Below are positions 37,465 through 49,194 of a DNA stretch of 64,000 nt, one piece after another (position 1 is the stretch's first letter; the number at the start of each line of letters is the position of its first letter). The stretch comes from Phytoactinopolyspora halophila (lineage in GTDB: Bacteria > Actinomycetota > Actinomycetes > Jiangellales > Jiangellaceae). The notes under the pieces were generated by a model. That model ran no database searches, was not told where the DNA came from, and saw only the letters and a program-made list of their open reading frames with translations. The stretch lies in assembly GCF_003287285.1 (NCBI RefSeq), contig NZ_QMIG01000019.1, positions 43,181 through 107,180 of the forward strand, given 5' to 3'. The position numbers and the translations under genes are program-made.

Positions 37465-38348
37465 GCGCGCCACCACTGCCGGGATACCGGCACATCTACT
37501 CGGGCAAGATCCGCGATCTGTACCGGCCGGAAGGAAGCGACGATCGCCTGCTGGTCGTGGCCAGCGATCGGATCTCCGCATATGACCACGTGCTGGACAC
37601 GCCGATCCCGGACAAGGGCCGCATCCTGACGGCGATGTCGTTGTGGTGGTTCGAGCAGCTGGCCGATCTCATGCCGAACCACGTCGTGTCGACGGACGTG
37701 CCTGCCGCGGTCACGGGCCGTGCGGTGCTGGTGGAGCGTCTGGAGATGGTGCCGGTCGAATGCATCGCCCGGGGCTATCTGACCGGCTCCGGGCTCGCGG
37801 AGTACCGGGAGCGCGGCTCGGTGTGCGGCATCCCGTTACCCGATGGGCTGCAGGATGGATCCCGGCTGCCCGAACCGTTGTTCACCCCGACGACGAAGGC
37901 TGCCATGGGGGAACACGACGAGAGCGTGGATTTCGCGTACGTGGTGGACGTCGTTGGTGCCGAGCTCGCCGAGCGGGTGCGGACCTTGACGCTAGAGGCG
38001 TATGCGCGGGGCGAGGCGATCGCGCGCGAGCGGGGCATCATCCTCGCCGACACCAAATTCGAGTTCGGGGTACGGCCCGACGGCTCGGTGGTCCTGGCCG
38101 ACGAGGTGTTGACGCCGGACTCGTCGCGGTTCTGGCCACGAGATCAGTGGCAGCCCGGACGTGCCCAGCCATCGTTTGACAAGCAGTTCGTCCGGGATTG
38201 GCTGGCCTCGCCGGAGTCCGGGTGGGATCGTTCCAGTGACGAGCCGCCGCCCCCGCTGCCCGATGGGATCGTCGAACGGACTCGCCGACGATACGTCGAG
38301 GCGTACGAGAGGTTGACCGGCGACACGTTCGCGCAGCAGGTATCCTAG
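37461..38348 (+). CDS. purC: Phosphoribosylaminoimidazole-succinocarboxamide (SAICAR) synthase
   Basis: 295 aa, ligating aspartate to CAIR. Conserved [37 protein letters not shown] and [10 protein letters not shown] are present. ATG overlaps the preceding stop (ATGA). The product feeds purB, encoded nearby on the other strand. Confidence 0.97.
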   Translation: MSAPPLPGYRHIYSGKIRDLYRPEGSDDRLLVVASDRISAYDHVLDTPIPDKGRILTAMSLWWFEQLADLMPNHVVSTDVPAAVTGRAVLVERLEMVPVECIARGYLTGSGLAEYRERGSVCGIPLPDGLQDGSRLPEPLFTPTTKAAMGEHDESVDFAYVVDVVGAELAERVRTLTLEAYARGEAIARERGIILADTKFEFGVRPDGSVVLADEVLTPDSSRFWPRDQWQPGRAQPSFDKQFVRDWLASPESGWDRSSDEPPPPLPDGIVERTRRRYVEAYERLTGDTFAQQVS

Positions 38349-38389
38349 GCGTGCCCGCATCGTCATCGAACCGTGCAAGGAGTCTGCCG

Positions 38390-38635
38390 GTGCCCCGCGT
38401 CGTCGTCGACGTCATGCTCAAGCCCGAGATCCTCGATCCACAAGGCAAGGCCGTCCACGGCGCGCTGGAACGGTTGGGTTTCGACGGCATCTCCGCCGTC
38501 CGGCAAGGTAAGCGCTTCGAGATCGAGCTCGACGGCAAGGAGGCATCAGACGCCGTCGCCGAGATTGAAGAGGCCGCTTCCACGTTGCTGGCCAACCCCG
38601 TCATCGAGGATTTCGACGTGCGGGTGGAGCCGTGA
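38390..38635 (+). CDS. purS: Phosphoribosylformylglycinamidine synthase subunit PurS
   Basis: 81-aa small subunit of the FGAM synthase complex. [20 protein letters not shown] and GLERLGF-type helix are typical (here [17 protein letters not shown]). GTG at 38390 has AAGGAGTC 8 bp upstream, ruling out the 13-codon-longer frame. Stop overlaps purQ's start. Confidence 0.96.
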   Translation: MPRVVVDVMLKPEILDPQGKAVHGALERLGFDGISAVRQGKRFEIELDGKEASDAVAEIEEAASTLLANPVIEDFDVRVEP

Positions 38636-39309
38636 CGATGAGAATTGGTGTCGTCACCTTTCCCGGTTCGCTGGACGATGGCGACGCGCTGCGTGCGGTA
38701 CGGCTCTCCGCCGGTGAGGCGGTGCCGCTGTGGCACGGTGAGCCGGATGTGCGCGACGTCGATGCCGTCGTCTTGCCCGGCGGGTTCGCCTACGGTGACT
38801 ACCTGCGTTGCGGAGCGATCGCCCGGTTCGCGCCGATCATGGAATCGGTGATCGACGCAGCACGTGGCGGTATGCCCGTACTGGGTATCTGCAATGGCTT
38901 CCAGGTGCTGTGCGAGGCCCATCTCCTCCCCGGGGCCCTCGTCCGTAACGATCGCCGCAAGTTCGTCTGCCGTGATCAGCGGTTGCGAATCGAGAATGCG
39001 AGGACGCTGTGGACGTCCTCCTACACGGCGGGCCAGGAGATCGTCGTTCCGGTGAAAAACGGCGAGGGCGGCTACGTCGCCGACGAGCCGACGCTGGATC
39101 GGCTGGAGGCCGAGCGGCGCGTGGTGGCCCGCTATGCCGGGGAGAACCCCAACGGTTCGTATCGCGACATCGCCGGGGTGGTGAACGAGCGTGGCAACGT
39201 CGTCGGTCTCATGCCCCATCCCGAGCATGCCGTCGACGAGCTCACCGGCCCCAGTACCGACGGGCTCGGTTTCTTCACGTCGGTGCTGGAGAGTGTGGTG
39301 GGGGCGTGA
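38632..39309 (+). CDS. purQ: Phosphoribosylformylglycinamidine synthase subunit PurQ (glutaminase)
   Basis: 225-aa class I glutaminase giving ammonia to Pur[19 protein letters not shown], nucleophile Cys in [10 protein letters not shown] and His/Glu in [10 protein letters not shown] are intact. GTG 38632 overlaps purS stop (GTGA); ATG 38638 is an alternative. Confidence 0.97.
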   Translation: MTMRIGVVTFPGSLDDGDALRAVRLSAGEAVPLWHGEPDVRDVDAVVLPGGFAYGDYLRCGAIARFAPIMESVIDAARGGMPVLGICNGFQVLCEAHLLPGALVRNDRRKFVCRDQRLRIENARTLWTSSYTAGQEIVVPVKNGEGGYVADEPTLDRLEAERRVVARYAGENPNGSYRDIAGVVNERGNVVGLMPHPEHAVDELTGPSTDGLGFFTSVLESVVGA

Positions 39310-39338
39310 CGAGCGAGGGACGAGTGAGGAGCCCGAGC

Positions 39339-41612
<2,274 letters not shown>

Positions 41613-41630
41613 ACGGCGTCAATCCACCAT

Positions 41631-42446
41631 GTGTCGACACGGTACCGTGTGGACGTGGCGAAACGTTCCGATCCCGGTACGGCATGGTCGGCATATCGTG
41701 AGGCCCACGAGGAGCTTCGCACCTGGCTCGACGGTCTCCCGGACACCGCGTGGCCCCGGCAGAGTTGCCTGCCCGGATGGACCGTCGCCGAACTCGCAGC
41801 ACACATCGCTTCCGTCGCCGATTCCGTCGTCGCCGTGAAAGCGGCGTCCCGGGAGAGCACGGCGAAGAGCATCGGGGAGTACCTTGCGGCGTACGCCCCT
41901 GCTGCCGATGTCATCGCAGGCCGGGCGCGGGAGGCCGCGGAGAGCGCGGCTCACGAGCCGTCGGCGCTCCTGCAGACCATCGACGAGCGGTTCGCCAGCG
42001 CTGCCGAACACGTCGAGGAGCTCGGCCTGCGCGACCGGGTCGTCGAGGGCCGGCGTGGGCCGATCCGGCTGGGCGATTTCCTGCTGACGAGGGTGATCGA
42101 GATCGTCGTGCACGGAGACGACTTCGCGCGTTCCCTCCCGGAGAGCGGTGCACCCCGGCTGCCGCGTGCGGCGAGCCGGATGGCCGTCCGTGCGCTGCTG
42201 GAGGCGCTGGCCGAGCGCGCACCGGGCCGCAGCGTCGAGGTTCGGGTCCCACCCCACGCGGCGGTCCAGTGTGTCGAAGGACCCCAGCACACGCGGGGAA
42301 CGCCGGCGAGTGTCGTGGAGACCGATGCGGCGACCTGGATCCGCCTTGCGTCGGGACGGGTCAGCTGGCAGGAGGCCGTGGCAGAGGGCCACGTATCGGC
42401 GAGTGGGGAGCGCGCCGACCTGTCCGCGTACGTCCCCCTCCTGTGA
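41631..42446 (+). CDS. Mycothiol-dependent maleylpyruvate isomerase-type (DinB-like) protein
   Basis: 271 aa with an N-terminal MDMPI four-helix metal-binding domain: LPGWTVAELAAHIASVADS supplies one His and VIEIVVHGDDFARSL the second His and Asp. The C-terminal ~80 aa resemble the sterol-carrier-like MDMPI tail (VETDAATWIRLASGRVSW). These enzymes use mycothiol as cofactor. Start GTG at 41631 or 41652. Follows purL by 18 bp. Confidence 0.82.
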   Translation: MSTRYRVDVAKRSDPGTAWSAYREAHEELRTWLDGLPDTAWPRQSCLPGWTVAELAAHIASVADSVVAVKAASRESTAKSIGEYLAAYAPAADVIAGRAREAAESAAHEPSALLQTIDERFASAAEHVEELGLRDRVVEGRRGPIRLGDFLLTRVIEIVVHGDDFARSLPESGAPRLPRAASRMAVRALLEALAERAPGRSVEVRVPPHAAVQCVEGPQHTRGTPASVVETDAATWIRLASGRVSWQEAVAEGHVSASGERADLSAYVPLL

Positions 42447-42524
42447 CGGGTACACGCTTTCGTATCAGGGTGCCGCGGCGCGGGACGTTGGCAGAGCGCG
42501 GGAACGTGTGTTCGAATATGACGT

Positions 42525-43574
42525 ATGCGGTGGGCTCATCAGACGATCGATGCTCTCGATGCCAAGACCGACGAGGCGCTTCCCGGTCTGCCGCGCATTC
42601 CGGGTCTGGTGCGTAGCGTGCGTACCCCGGAGTTCGCCGGGGTGACCTTTCACGAGGTCGCGGCGCGCAGCGTGCTCAACAAGGTGACCCCCAGTTCACA
42701 GGTGCCGTTCGGGTGGACAATCAATCCTTATCGAGGCTGCACACACGCTTGCAGGTTCTGCTTTGCGCGAGGTAGCCACGAGTGGCTCGAACTGGACGCC
42801 GGGCAGGAGTTCGACACGGAGATCGTGGTCAAGGTGAACGCCCCGGACGTTCTCGCGCGCGAGGTCGCTCGGCCGTCGTGGTCCCGTGATCATGTGGCGC
42901 TCGGCACCAACACGGACCCCTACCAGCGCGCCGAGGGGCGCTACCGGCTCATGCCCGGCATCATCCGCGCCCTCGCCGGTTCGGGGACACCGTTTTCCAT
43001 CCTCACCAAAGGCCCGCTGCTCAAGCGTGACCTGCCGCTACTGATGGAGGCGTCGGCATCGGTCGACGTCAGCGTGGCTGTTTCGATCGCCATGCTCGAT
43101 CGGCGGCTACACGAGAGCATCGAGCCGGGAACGCCGTCCCCGCGGGCCAGGCTCGATCTCGTCCGGGCCATCCGTGCGGAGGGATTCGAGTGCCGGGTGA
43201 TGCTCGCACCGGTGATGCCGTGGCTCAACGATTCCGCCGAACAGCTGGAGGAGATCGTCACGCACCTGGCCGATGCCGGTGCCAGCGCGGTCACGACGAT
43301 TCCCCTGCACCTGCGTCCGGCTACCCGCACGTGGTTCATGCGCTGGCTGGAGGCAGAGCATCCCGAGCTGGTCCCGCGTTACCAGGAGTTATATCGGCGG
43401 GGAGCGTATCTGTCCGAGGAATACCGAGCTGCACTGCGTGCGCGGGTACAGCCGATCTTGCGACGTCACGGTCTCGCCGCCCGGAACGATGAGCAGCGTT
43501 CGAGCTGGAGGCGGAGCGAGACCGGGCGGCGTCGTCCGGTTCCCGAGCCGGACGGGCAACTCCGGCTGATCTAG
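42525..43574 (+). CDS. Radical SAM protein, Rv2578c family
   Basis: 349 aa. The iron-sulfur motif is RGCTHACRFCFAR (CxxxCxxC), preceded by the family-typical TINPYRGC; then VALGTNTDPYQRAEGRYRLMPGII. It resembles spore photoproduct lyase-like radical SAM proteins but lacks assigned activity. ATG 42525. Stands alone, 78 bp after the previous gene. Confidence 0.87.
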   Translation: MRWAHQTIDALDAKTDEALPGLPRIPGLVRSVRTPEFAGVTFHEVAARSVLNKVTPSSQVPFGWTINPYRGCTHACRFCFARGSHEWLELDAGQEFDTEIVVKVNAPDVLAREVARPSWSRDHVALGTNTDPYQRAEGRYRLMPGIIRALAGSGTPFSILTKGPLLKRDLPLLMEASASVDVSVAVSIAMLDRRLHESIEPGTPSPRARLDLVRAIRAEGFECRVMLAPVMPWLNDSAEQLEEIVTHLADAGASAVTTIPLHLRPATRTWFMRWLEAEHPELVPRYQELYRRGAYLSEEYRAALRARVQPILRRHGLAARNDEQRSSWRRSETGRRRPVPEPDGQLRLI

Positions 43575-43701
43575 GCCGGAGGGCGGGAGTTATGCTCCAT
43601 ACGGAAAAGACGATCTACGTCACCCCGGAACGCACATCATTGTCCGGGGAGGGTAGCGTGTTCCCAACTGCCGGATCTGTCTCTCATCGTGGAGGTTGCC
43701 G

Positions 43702-43911
43702 ATGCGTCTGGTCAGGCGTATGCACCGCATTGTCGTACCCGCTGTGCTGGGTACTGTCGGTACCGCGCTCGCTGTCGCTCCGGCGGCTGCGGTCGGTGCC
43801 GGTGGCCCGTTGCCGGACACGGGATCGTCCGTCCTGTGGTGGGTCGTTGGAGCCGTTGTCGTGCTGGCGGCCGGGGGTGGCCTGTACGCGCTGTCCCGGC
43901 GGGGCAAGTAG
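43702..43911 (+). CDS. Tiny LPDTG sortase-substrate protein (signal peptide plus sorting signal)
   Basis: 69 aa. Residues 1-9 are basic (MRLVRRMHR), 10-31 form a hydrophobic signal peptide ending near APAAA, then only ~6 residues (VGAGGP) before LPDTG, a hydrophobic helix (SVLWWVVGAVVVLAAGGGLYAL) and SRRGK. All parts of a cell-wall sorting signal are in order. GGAGG lies 6-7 bp before ATG 43702. After both cleavages the wall-linked product would be about ten residues. It could instead remain a two-helix membrane protein. Confidence 0.78.
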   Translation: MRLVRRMHRIVVPAVLGTVGTALAVAPAAAVGAGGPLPDTGSSVLWWVVGAVVVLAAGGGLYALSRRGK

Positions 43912-43962
43912 GAGAGCGCCCAGACGGGCGATGATCTCCTGGCGCGAGATGGCTGGTTGAGG

Positions 43963-45318
43963 ATGGAACGTCATTCGGTGAGCGACATACGGGCCGCGAT
44001 CGAGGCCGGTTTTCCGGCCGTGCGTCACGAGCTCGAGCAGCTCGTACGGTATCCCAGCGTCAGTGCCGACCCGGCGGCGGCGAGCGCGGTTGACGAGAGC
44101 GCGGAAGCCGTCGCCGAGCTGGCGCGTGGTGCCGGTGCGGCCGATGTTCAGGTGCTCTCGGTTCCCGGTGGCAAGCCGGCTGTCGTGGCTCACTGGCCGG
44201 CTCCCGAAGGCGCCCCGACGGTGTTGCTCTACGCCCATCATGACGTCCAGCCACCCGGTCCGGCCGAAGAATGGGCCAGCGAACCGTTCGAGCCGGCCGA
44301 GCGTGACGGCCGGCTGTACGGTCGCGGCGCGGCTGACGACAAGGCAGGTGTCCTGGCGCACATCGCGGCGTTGCGTGCCTTCGACGGGCGTCCGCCGGTC
44401 GGGGTCACCCTCTTCGTCGAAGGCGAAGAGGAGATCGGTTCACCGACGTTCTCCACGTTTCTCCAGACCTATCGCGACGCGCTGCGCGCCGACGTGATCG
44501 TCGTCGCGGATTCGGTGAACTGGAGCACCCAGACGCCGGCGTTCACCACGAGCCTGCGCGGTCTCGTCGATTGTGTGGTCGAGGTGCGCGTGCTTGAGCA
44601 CGCCGTGCACTCGGGAATGTACGGAGGACCCGTTGTCGACGCGCTCACGTCCCTGTGCCGGCTGCTGGGGAGCCTGCACGATGCCGACGGTGACGTCGCC
44701 GTGCCGGGGCTGCGCGTCGGCACGGTTGCCGATGTCGACTACCCGGTCGAGCGATATCGTGCCGAGGCGAGCGTGCTCGACGGTGTGCAGCTGTCGGGGA
44801 CCGGAACGCTGGCCGAGCGGCTGTGGGTCAAGCCCGCCATCTCCGTGGTCGGCATCGACGCTCCGACGGTGGCCGGGTCGGCCAACGTGCTCGTCCACGA
44901 GGCCCGCGCCAAGATCAGCATGCGGCTCGCGCCCGGTCAGGATCCGCGGGTTGCGCTCGATGCGCTGCGGGAGCACCTGCAGCACCATGCCGAGTTCGGT
45001 GCCCAGGTCACGGTCGTCGACGGCGCCGTGGCCAGCCCGTCCGTGATGGACACCACATCGGCGGCCTTCGCGGCGGCAACGGACGCATTCACCGAGGCGT
45101 TCGGCGAGGATCCGGTACGCATGGGTATGGGTGGTTCCATCCCGTTCATCGCCGAACTCGAGCGTGCCTTTCCACAGGCGACTGTACTGGTCACGGGTGT
45201 CGAGGATCCGGACTCTCGGGCACATGGCGTGAACGAGAACCTGCACCTTGGCCAGTTTGCCACGGTGTGCCTGGCCGAAGCGCTGCTCCTGCAACGGCTG
45301 GCGGGCATCACCGAATGA
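43963..45318 (+). CDS. M20 family dipeptidase
   Basis: 451 aa, a di-zinc peptidase of the CNDP/PepV-like group. Metal-ligand motifs are LLYAHHDVQPPG, GRGAADDKAGV, VEGEEEIGSPT and VNENLHLGQF near the C-terminus. The insertion carrying the dimerisation domain is present (residues ~190-310). ATG 43963 sits right after GAGG; GTG 43978 is an alternative. Substrate unknown. Confidence 0.92.
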   Translation: MERHSVSDIRAAIEAGFPAVRHELEQLVRYPSVSADPAAASAVDESAEAVAELARGAGAADVQVLSVPGGKPAVVAHWPAPEGAPTVLLYAHHDVQPPGPAEEWASEPFEPAERDGRLYGRGAADDKAGVLAHIAALRAFDGRPPVGVTLFVEGEEEIGSPTFSTFLQTYRDALRADVIVVADSVNWSTQTPAFTTSLRGLVDCVVEVRVLEHAVHSGMYGGPVVDALTSLCRLLGSLHDADGDVAVPGLRVGTVADVDYPVERYRAEASVLDGVQLSGTGTLAERLWVKPAISVVGIDAPTVAGSANVLVHEARAKISMRLAPGQDPRVALDALREHLQHHAEFGAQVTVVDGAVASPSVMDTTSAAFAAATDAFTEAFGEDPVRMGMGGSIPFIAELERAFPQATVLVTGVEDPDSRAHGVNENLHLGQFATVCLAEALLLQRLAGITE

Positions 45319-45563
45319 TCGCGACGCGGCGGCGTCGACACGACATCCGATCAGGTATGCTGGTATGAGCCAGCGGCCGGGTCCAGATGGATTCCGGCCG
45401 TTTCAGTGCCCGGTTTGCGAACGCGTCGAGGTCGGTCCTCGAACGCTTCGCAGGACGTTGCGAACGTCTCGACAAGTCGGGTACTTCGCATCCTTCGGCG
45501 TATCATGCACCGCGCCCGCGGTCGCGTGCGGATGCGGTCCCGACCCGTAACCGGAGCATATCC

Positions 45564-47048
45564 ATGACTCTCAACCAGTCCACGCTGTCCCCGAAACGCC
45601 CGGCGCGGCGCAACGGCGCGGCGTCTCAACGCAACGAACGGCGCGGCGAACAGCGCTTTTCCGGCAATCGCAAGCGTCGCGGCGGGCCCACGCGGGATCG
45701 CCAGGGCGCTGATCCCGCCCGCCAGGCAGCCATCGACGAGTTCGACGTCACGACGTCCGCGTTCACCACGCTGGGAGCGCCGGAGCGGATCGTGAAGATC
45801 CTCGGGGTGGACGGCGTCGTCGAGCCGACCGCCGTCCAGGCCGCGGTGATTCCCGATGCCCTGCAGGGTCGCGATGTGCTCGGCCGGGCGCGGACCGGAT
45901 CGGGTAAGACGCTGGCATTCGGTTTGCCGATCTTGATGAGGCTGGCCGGAAACAAGAGCCGCCCGAACCATCCGCGAGCCTTCGTCATCGTCCCGACCCG
46001 TGAACTCGCCAAACAGGTCACAGGTGCGCTGGAGCCGCTGGCGGAAGCGCTGCGGCTGCGGATGGCAACCATCTACGGCGGAGCTCCATACGATCGCCAG
46101 ATCCGCCGGCTCGATCGTGCCGCGGATATCGTCGTGGCTACCCCCGGGCGGTTGAACGATCTGGTCGAGCGCGGAGCGTGCCATCTCGACGAAGCCGAGA
46201 TCGTGACACTCGACGAGGCGGATCACCTGTGTGACCTCGGCTTCTTCCCTGTGGTCGACGAGCTGCTCGGGCAGACGCCCGCCGGCGGGCAGCGCATGCT
46301 GCTGTCGGCAACGCTCGACGGCGACGTCGATCGGCTGGTGAAGCGCCACCTCAGCGATCCGGCGCGGCACGAGATCGACCCCGATGCGGGTTCGATCGAG
46401 ACGATGGACCATCACGTGCTCGTCGTGGGGTCGCACAACAAACTGAGGACGACGGCGGCATTGCTGCATGCCAACCCGCGCAGCATCGTCTTTACGCGAA
46501 CCAAGAGTGGTGCCACCCAGCTTGCCGAGGAGCTCGAAGGGGCCGGCGTCACCGCGGTCGACCTGCACGGTGACCTGTCCCAGCGGGTGCGCGAGCGTAA
46601 TCTGGATCGCTTCCGCCGTCGCCAGGTGACGACGGTCGTCGCGACCGACGTCGCGGCGCGCGGCATCCACGTGGACGGGATCGATCTGGTGGTCCATTTC
46701 GATCCGGCCGGGGAAGCGAAGTCGTACTTGCACCGGTCGGGACGTACCGCCCGCGCGGGAGCGTCCGGTGCGGTCGTGACCATGGCGACGGCCGGCCAGG
46801 CGCGCGGGCTGGGTGATCTTTTCCGGCGAGCCGGCGTGGAGGCACGGCACGTCGACGCGCGCTCGGTGACGGGCGGCCCGATGACCGTCGAGTCGCTGGC
46901 AGACGCACCCGAAATGGCGGATAAGGCACCCAGCCAGCGTGGTGACCGGAATGGGAATGGCGCCGGGCGGCCGCGTCGGTCGTCGGGCCGGTCCCAGGGG
47001 CGCGGTCGGCCGGGTCCTCGTCGCTCGGGTCCGCGCGTTCGGAGCTGA
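45564..47048 (+). CDS. DEAD-box RNA helicase
   Basis: 494 aa. Motifs: Q-motif region GVVEPTAVQAAVIP, Walker A ARTGSGKT, PTRELA, TPGRL, LDEADHL, LLSATL, FTRTKSGA, and HRSGRTARAG. Both ends are basic and Arg/Gly-rich (start KRPARRNGAAS, end PRRSGPRVRS), which suits RNA binding. ATG 45564 is preferred; a 59-codon extension upstream is low in quality. Such helicases act in cold adaptation, ribosome assembly or RNA decay. Confidence 0.93.
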   Translation: MTLNQSTLSPKRPARRNGAASQRNERRGEQRFSGNRKRRGGPTRDRQGADPARQAAIDEFDVTTSAFTTLGAPERIVKILGVDGVVEPTAVQAAVIPDALQGRDVLGRARTGSGKTLAFGLPILMRLAGNKSRPNHPRAFVIVPTRELAKQVTGALEPLAEALRLRMATIYGGAPYDRQIRRLDRAADIVVATPGRLNDLVERGACHLDEAEIVTLDEADHLCDLGFFPVVDELLGQTPAGGQRMLLSATLDGDVDRLVKRHLSDPARHEIDPDAGSIETMDHHVLVVGSHNKLRTTAALLHANPRSIVFTRTKSGATQLAEELEGAGVTAVDLHGDLSQRVRERNLDRFRRRQVTTVVATDVAARGIHVDGIDLVVHFDPAGEAKSYLHRSGRTARAGASGAVVTMATAGQARGLGDLFRRAGVEARHVDARSVTGGPMTVESLADAPEMADKAPSQRGDRNGNGAGRPRRSSGRSQGRGRPGPRRSGPRVRS

Positions 47049-47264
47049 TCTCCTGCGCACACGCATCGGTCCGACGTAAGACGTCGGGCCGCGTCCGCGA
47101 CGCGCCCTTCTGAGCATCGGACCGGATCGCACGAGTGCCCGACACGCCCGGGCGGACAACGATCATGACCATGTGGATGACATATCGTCATGTCTTGTCA
47201 TTGGCCGCCCCGGGCGTCGTCGTGGCGCTCTGGACCGGTCAGCAGCTCGACGTGAAGGAGCACG

Positions 47265-49100
47265 ATGCGTACTCACCGTCATGCGGGTCGGCGCCGGCAT
47301 GCCCTGGGGGCGATGGCCGTGTGCGCGGCACTGATCACTACTGGTGCCGTTTCGAGCACGTCGGCGACCGGGAGTTCCTTCGACCCCTGCCCGGAGCCCT
47401 TCCCAGCCACGGAGCTCGCTGAAGGCATGCAAGCGACGGGCTACACCGTGGAGAAAGGGACCGAGCCGGAGCCGTTCACGGCGACGGTTGTGGGCGTCGT
47501 CGAGGACGGCATCGGACCGGATGCCGACATGATCGTCGTCGAGACCGATTCACCGGCCATCGAACGAGCCGGCGGCATCTGGTCGGGGATGTCCGGTTCT
47601 CCGGTCTATGCCAGCGACGGGCGCCTGATCGGGGCCGTGGCGTACGGGTTCTCGTCCGCTCCGTCCAAGATTGCCGGGTTGACTCCCGCGGCCGACATGG
47701 TGGACATGCTCGATCTGCCCGGATCGAGCATGTCCACCACACGTCCTGGCGAGCCGACAGTTGCGCTGCCGGGCCCCGTCCAGGAGCGCCTGGTGTCCTC
47801 GGGTTCCGTGACGGCGGATCAGGTGACGTCGGGCATGCGGCGCCTCCCGTTGCCCCTGGCGGTCTCCGGGCTGCACAACGAGCGCCTGACGGCCTTCGAC
47901 GAACGGATGGAGGCAGCGTTCCCGGGTGTTCACGCCTATCCGGCTGGTGCGGCGGATCCGGGCGAATCCAGTGAGCCGACCGAGATCGTTCCGGGTGGCA
48001 ACGTCGCAGCAGGCGTCGCCTATGGCGATGTCACCTCGGCCGCGGTGGGAACGACGACAGCGGTTTGCCAGACAGATCGCGTGCTCGCGTTCGGCCATCC
48101 GTCGCTGTGGTCCGGCGCCACGACGATGAGCATGCATCCCGCCGAAGCGGTGTTCGTGCAGCGGGACGACACGTTTGGTTCGTTCAAGGTCGCCAATCCA
48201 CGAGGCGTCGTCGGCACGTTCGACCAAGATCGGCTCGCCGGAGTGCGGGGACAGCTCGATGGCGGTCCGGCGGTCGTGCCCATCACCTCGACGGTGCGCT
48301 CAGCCGAGCACGGTACCTCCCGGGACGGGACGACGTCGGTCACGGTGGCCGACGCGCTGCCGGACATGGCGTCGTTCCACGTGCTGGCCAACATCGACGC
48401 GGTGTTCGACCGGATCGGGGCAGGCACGGCCGAGATCGGCTGGACCATCGAGGGCACGCGGTCTTCGGGTGCGCCGTTCGAATTGGATGTCACCAACATG
48501 TACGCGAGTACGAGAGACATTGCTTTCGAATCGGTAGGCGATTCGGTGGAGCACGTGAGAGCGATCCAGGAAAACGAAGTCGAGGACGTCACGGTCACCG
48601 GGGTGACATACGACGTGAACCTGAGTGCCGAGTTCACCCGGTACTCCGTCGACACGCTGCTCGTGGGAATGCCGGACGGTACGACGCGGACCTCGTCGCA
48701 GTCGTCGCCGCTGCCGGTGGCACCCGGCGATGAGCTGGACCTCCGCGTCGAACTGGCGCCGTATCAGGGCATCGGCGGTCAGGAGACGGTCGAGCTGACC
48801 TTGCAGGTTCCGTCCGATGCGCCGGAAGGTGTCGGGCAGATCGAGGTCATCGGTGGTGCCGAGTCCGACGATCAGGAGTTCGGCGACAATCCCGACGGCA
48901 ATCTCGCCGCCAAGGACTTCGACGAGCTGCTCGCCACGCTGGAAGATCTTGAGCCCAACAACTCGGTGACCGGCACACTGAACGTTACAGGTGCGGACGG
49001 GGCGCGGGTGCGGGAGCTGTCGTCCGAGCGAGTGACCGTGGACCAGATCGTCGTCGGGATGGAGACGTTCCCGATCGAGGTCGTGGTTTCTGACGACTAG
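47265..49100 (+). CDS. Secreted SpoIVB-type (S55) peptidase domain protein
   Basis: 611 aa. Signal peptide (Arg/His n-region; core AMAVCAALITTGAVSS). Residues ~45-310 form an S55 peptidase: GYTVEKGTEPEPFTATVVGV, the catalytic Ser in GIWSGMSGSPVYASDG, and later VLAFGHPSLW and PAEAVFVQ. S55 was defined by SpoIVB, the sporulation signalling protease of Bacillus. The C-terminal half (~320-611) has no domain I recognise. There is no membrane anchor after the signal. Between a helicase and purF, with no obvious functional link. Confidence 0.85.
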   Translation: MRTHRHAGRRRHALGAMAVCAALITTGAVSSTSATGSSFDPCPEPFPATELAEGMQATGYTVEKGTEPEPFTATVVGVVEDGIGPDADMIVVETDSPAIERAGGIWSGMSGSPVYASDGRLIGAVAYGFSSAPSKIAGLTPAADMVDMLDLPGSSMSTTRPGEPTVALPGPVQERLVSSGSVTADQVTSGMRRLPLPLAVSGLHNERLTAFDERMEAAFPGVHAYPAGAADPGESSEPTEIVPGGNVAAGVAYGDVTSAAVGTTTAVCQTDRVLAFGHPSLWSGATTMSMHPAEAVFVQRDDTFGSFKVANPRGVVGTFDQDRLAGVRGQLDGGPAVVPITSTVRSAEHGTSRDGTTSVTVADALPDMASFHVLANIDAVFDRIGAGTAEIGWTIEGTRSSGAPFELDVTNMYASTRDIAFESVGDSVEHVRAIQENEVEDVTVTGVTYDVNLSAEFTRYSVDTLLVGMPDGTTRTSSQSSPLPVAPGDELDLRVELAPYQGIGGQETVELTLQVPSDAPEGVGQIEVIGGAESDDQEFGDNPDGNLAAKDFDELLATLEDLEPNNSVTGTLNVTGADGARVRELSSERVTVDQIVVGMETFPIEVVVSDD

Positions 49101-49194
49101 CCAGCCGGAGTGCTTGGGAGGCGTCTCGGGGGACCCGGGAGGCCTCTCGGGGGAATCGTGTGGGTCACGGACAGCTGGCACGTACACTGAAGGC

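Noticed and set aside
35077..37581. An 834-codon open frame on the minus strand including purB
   Set aside because: Only the C-terminal 480 residues are PurB. The upstream part is Arg/Pro/Gly-rich and antisense to the oxidoreductase gene, a normal GC-bias artefact.
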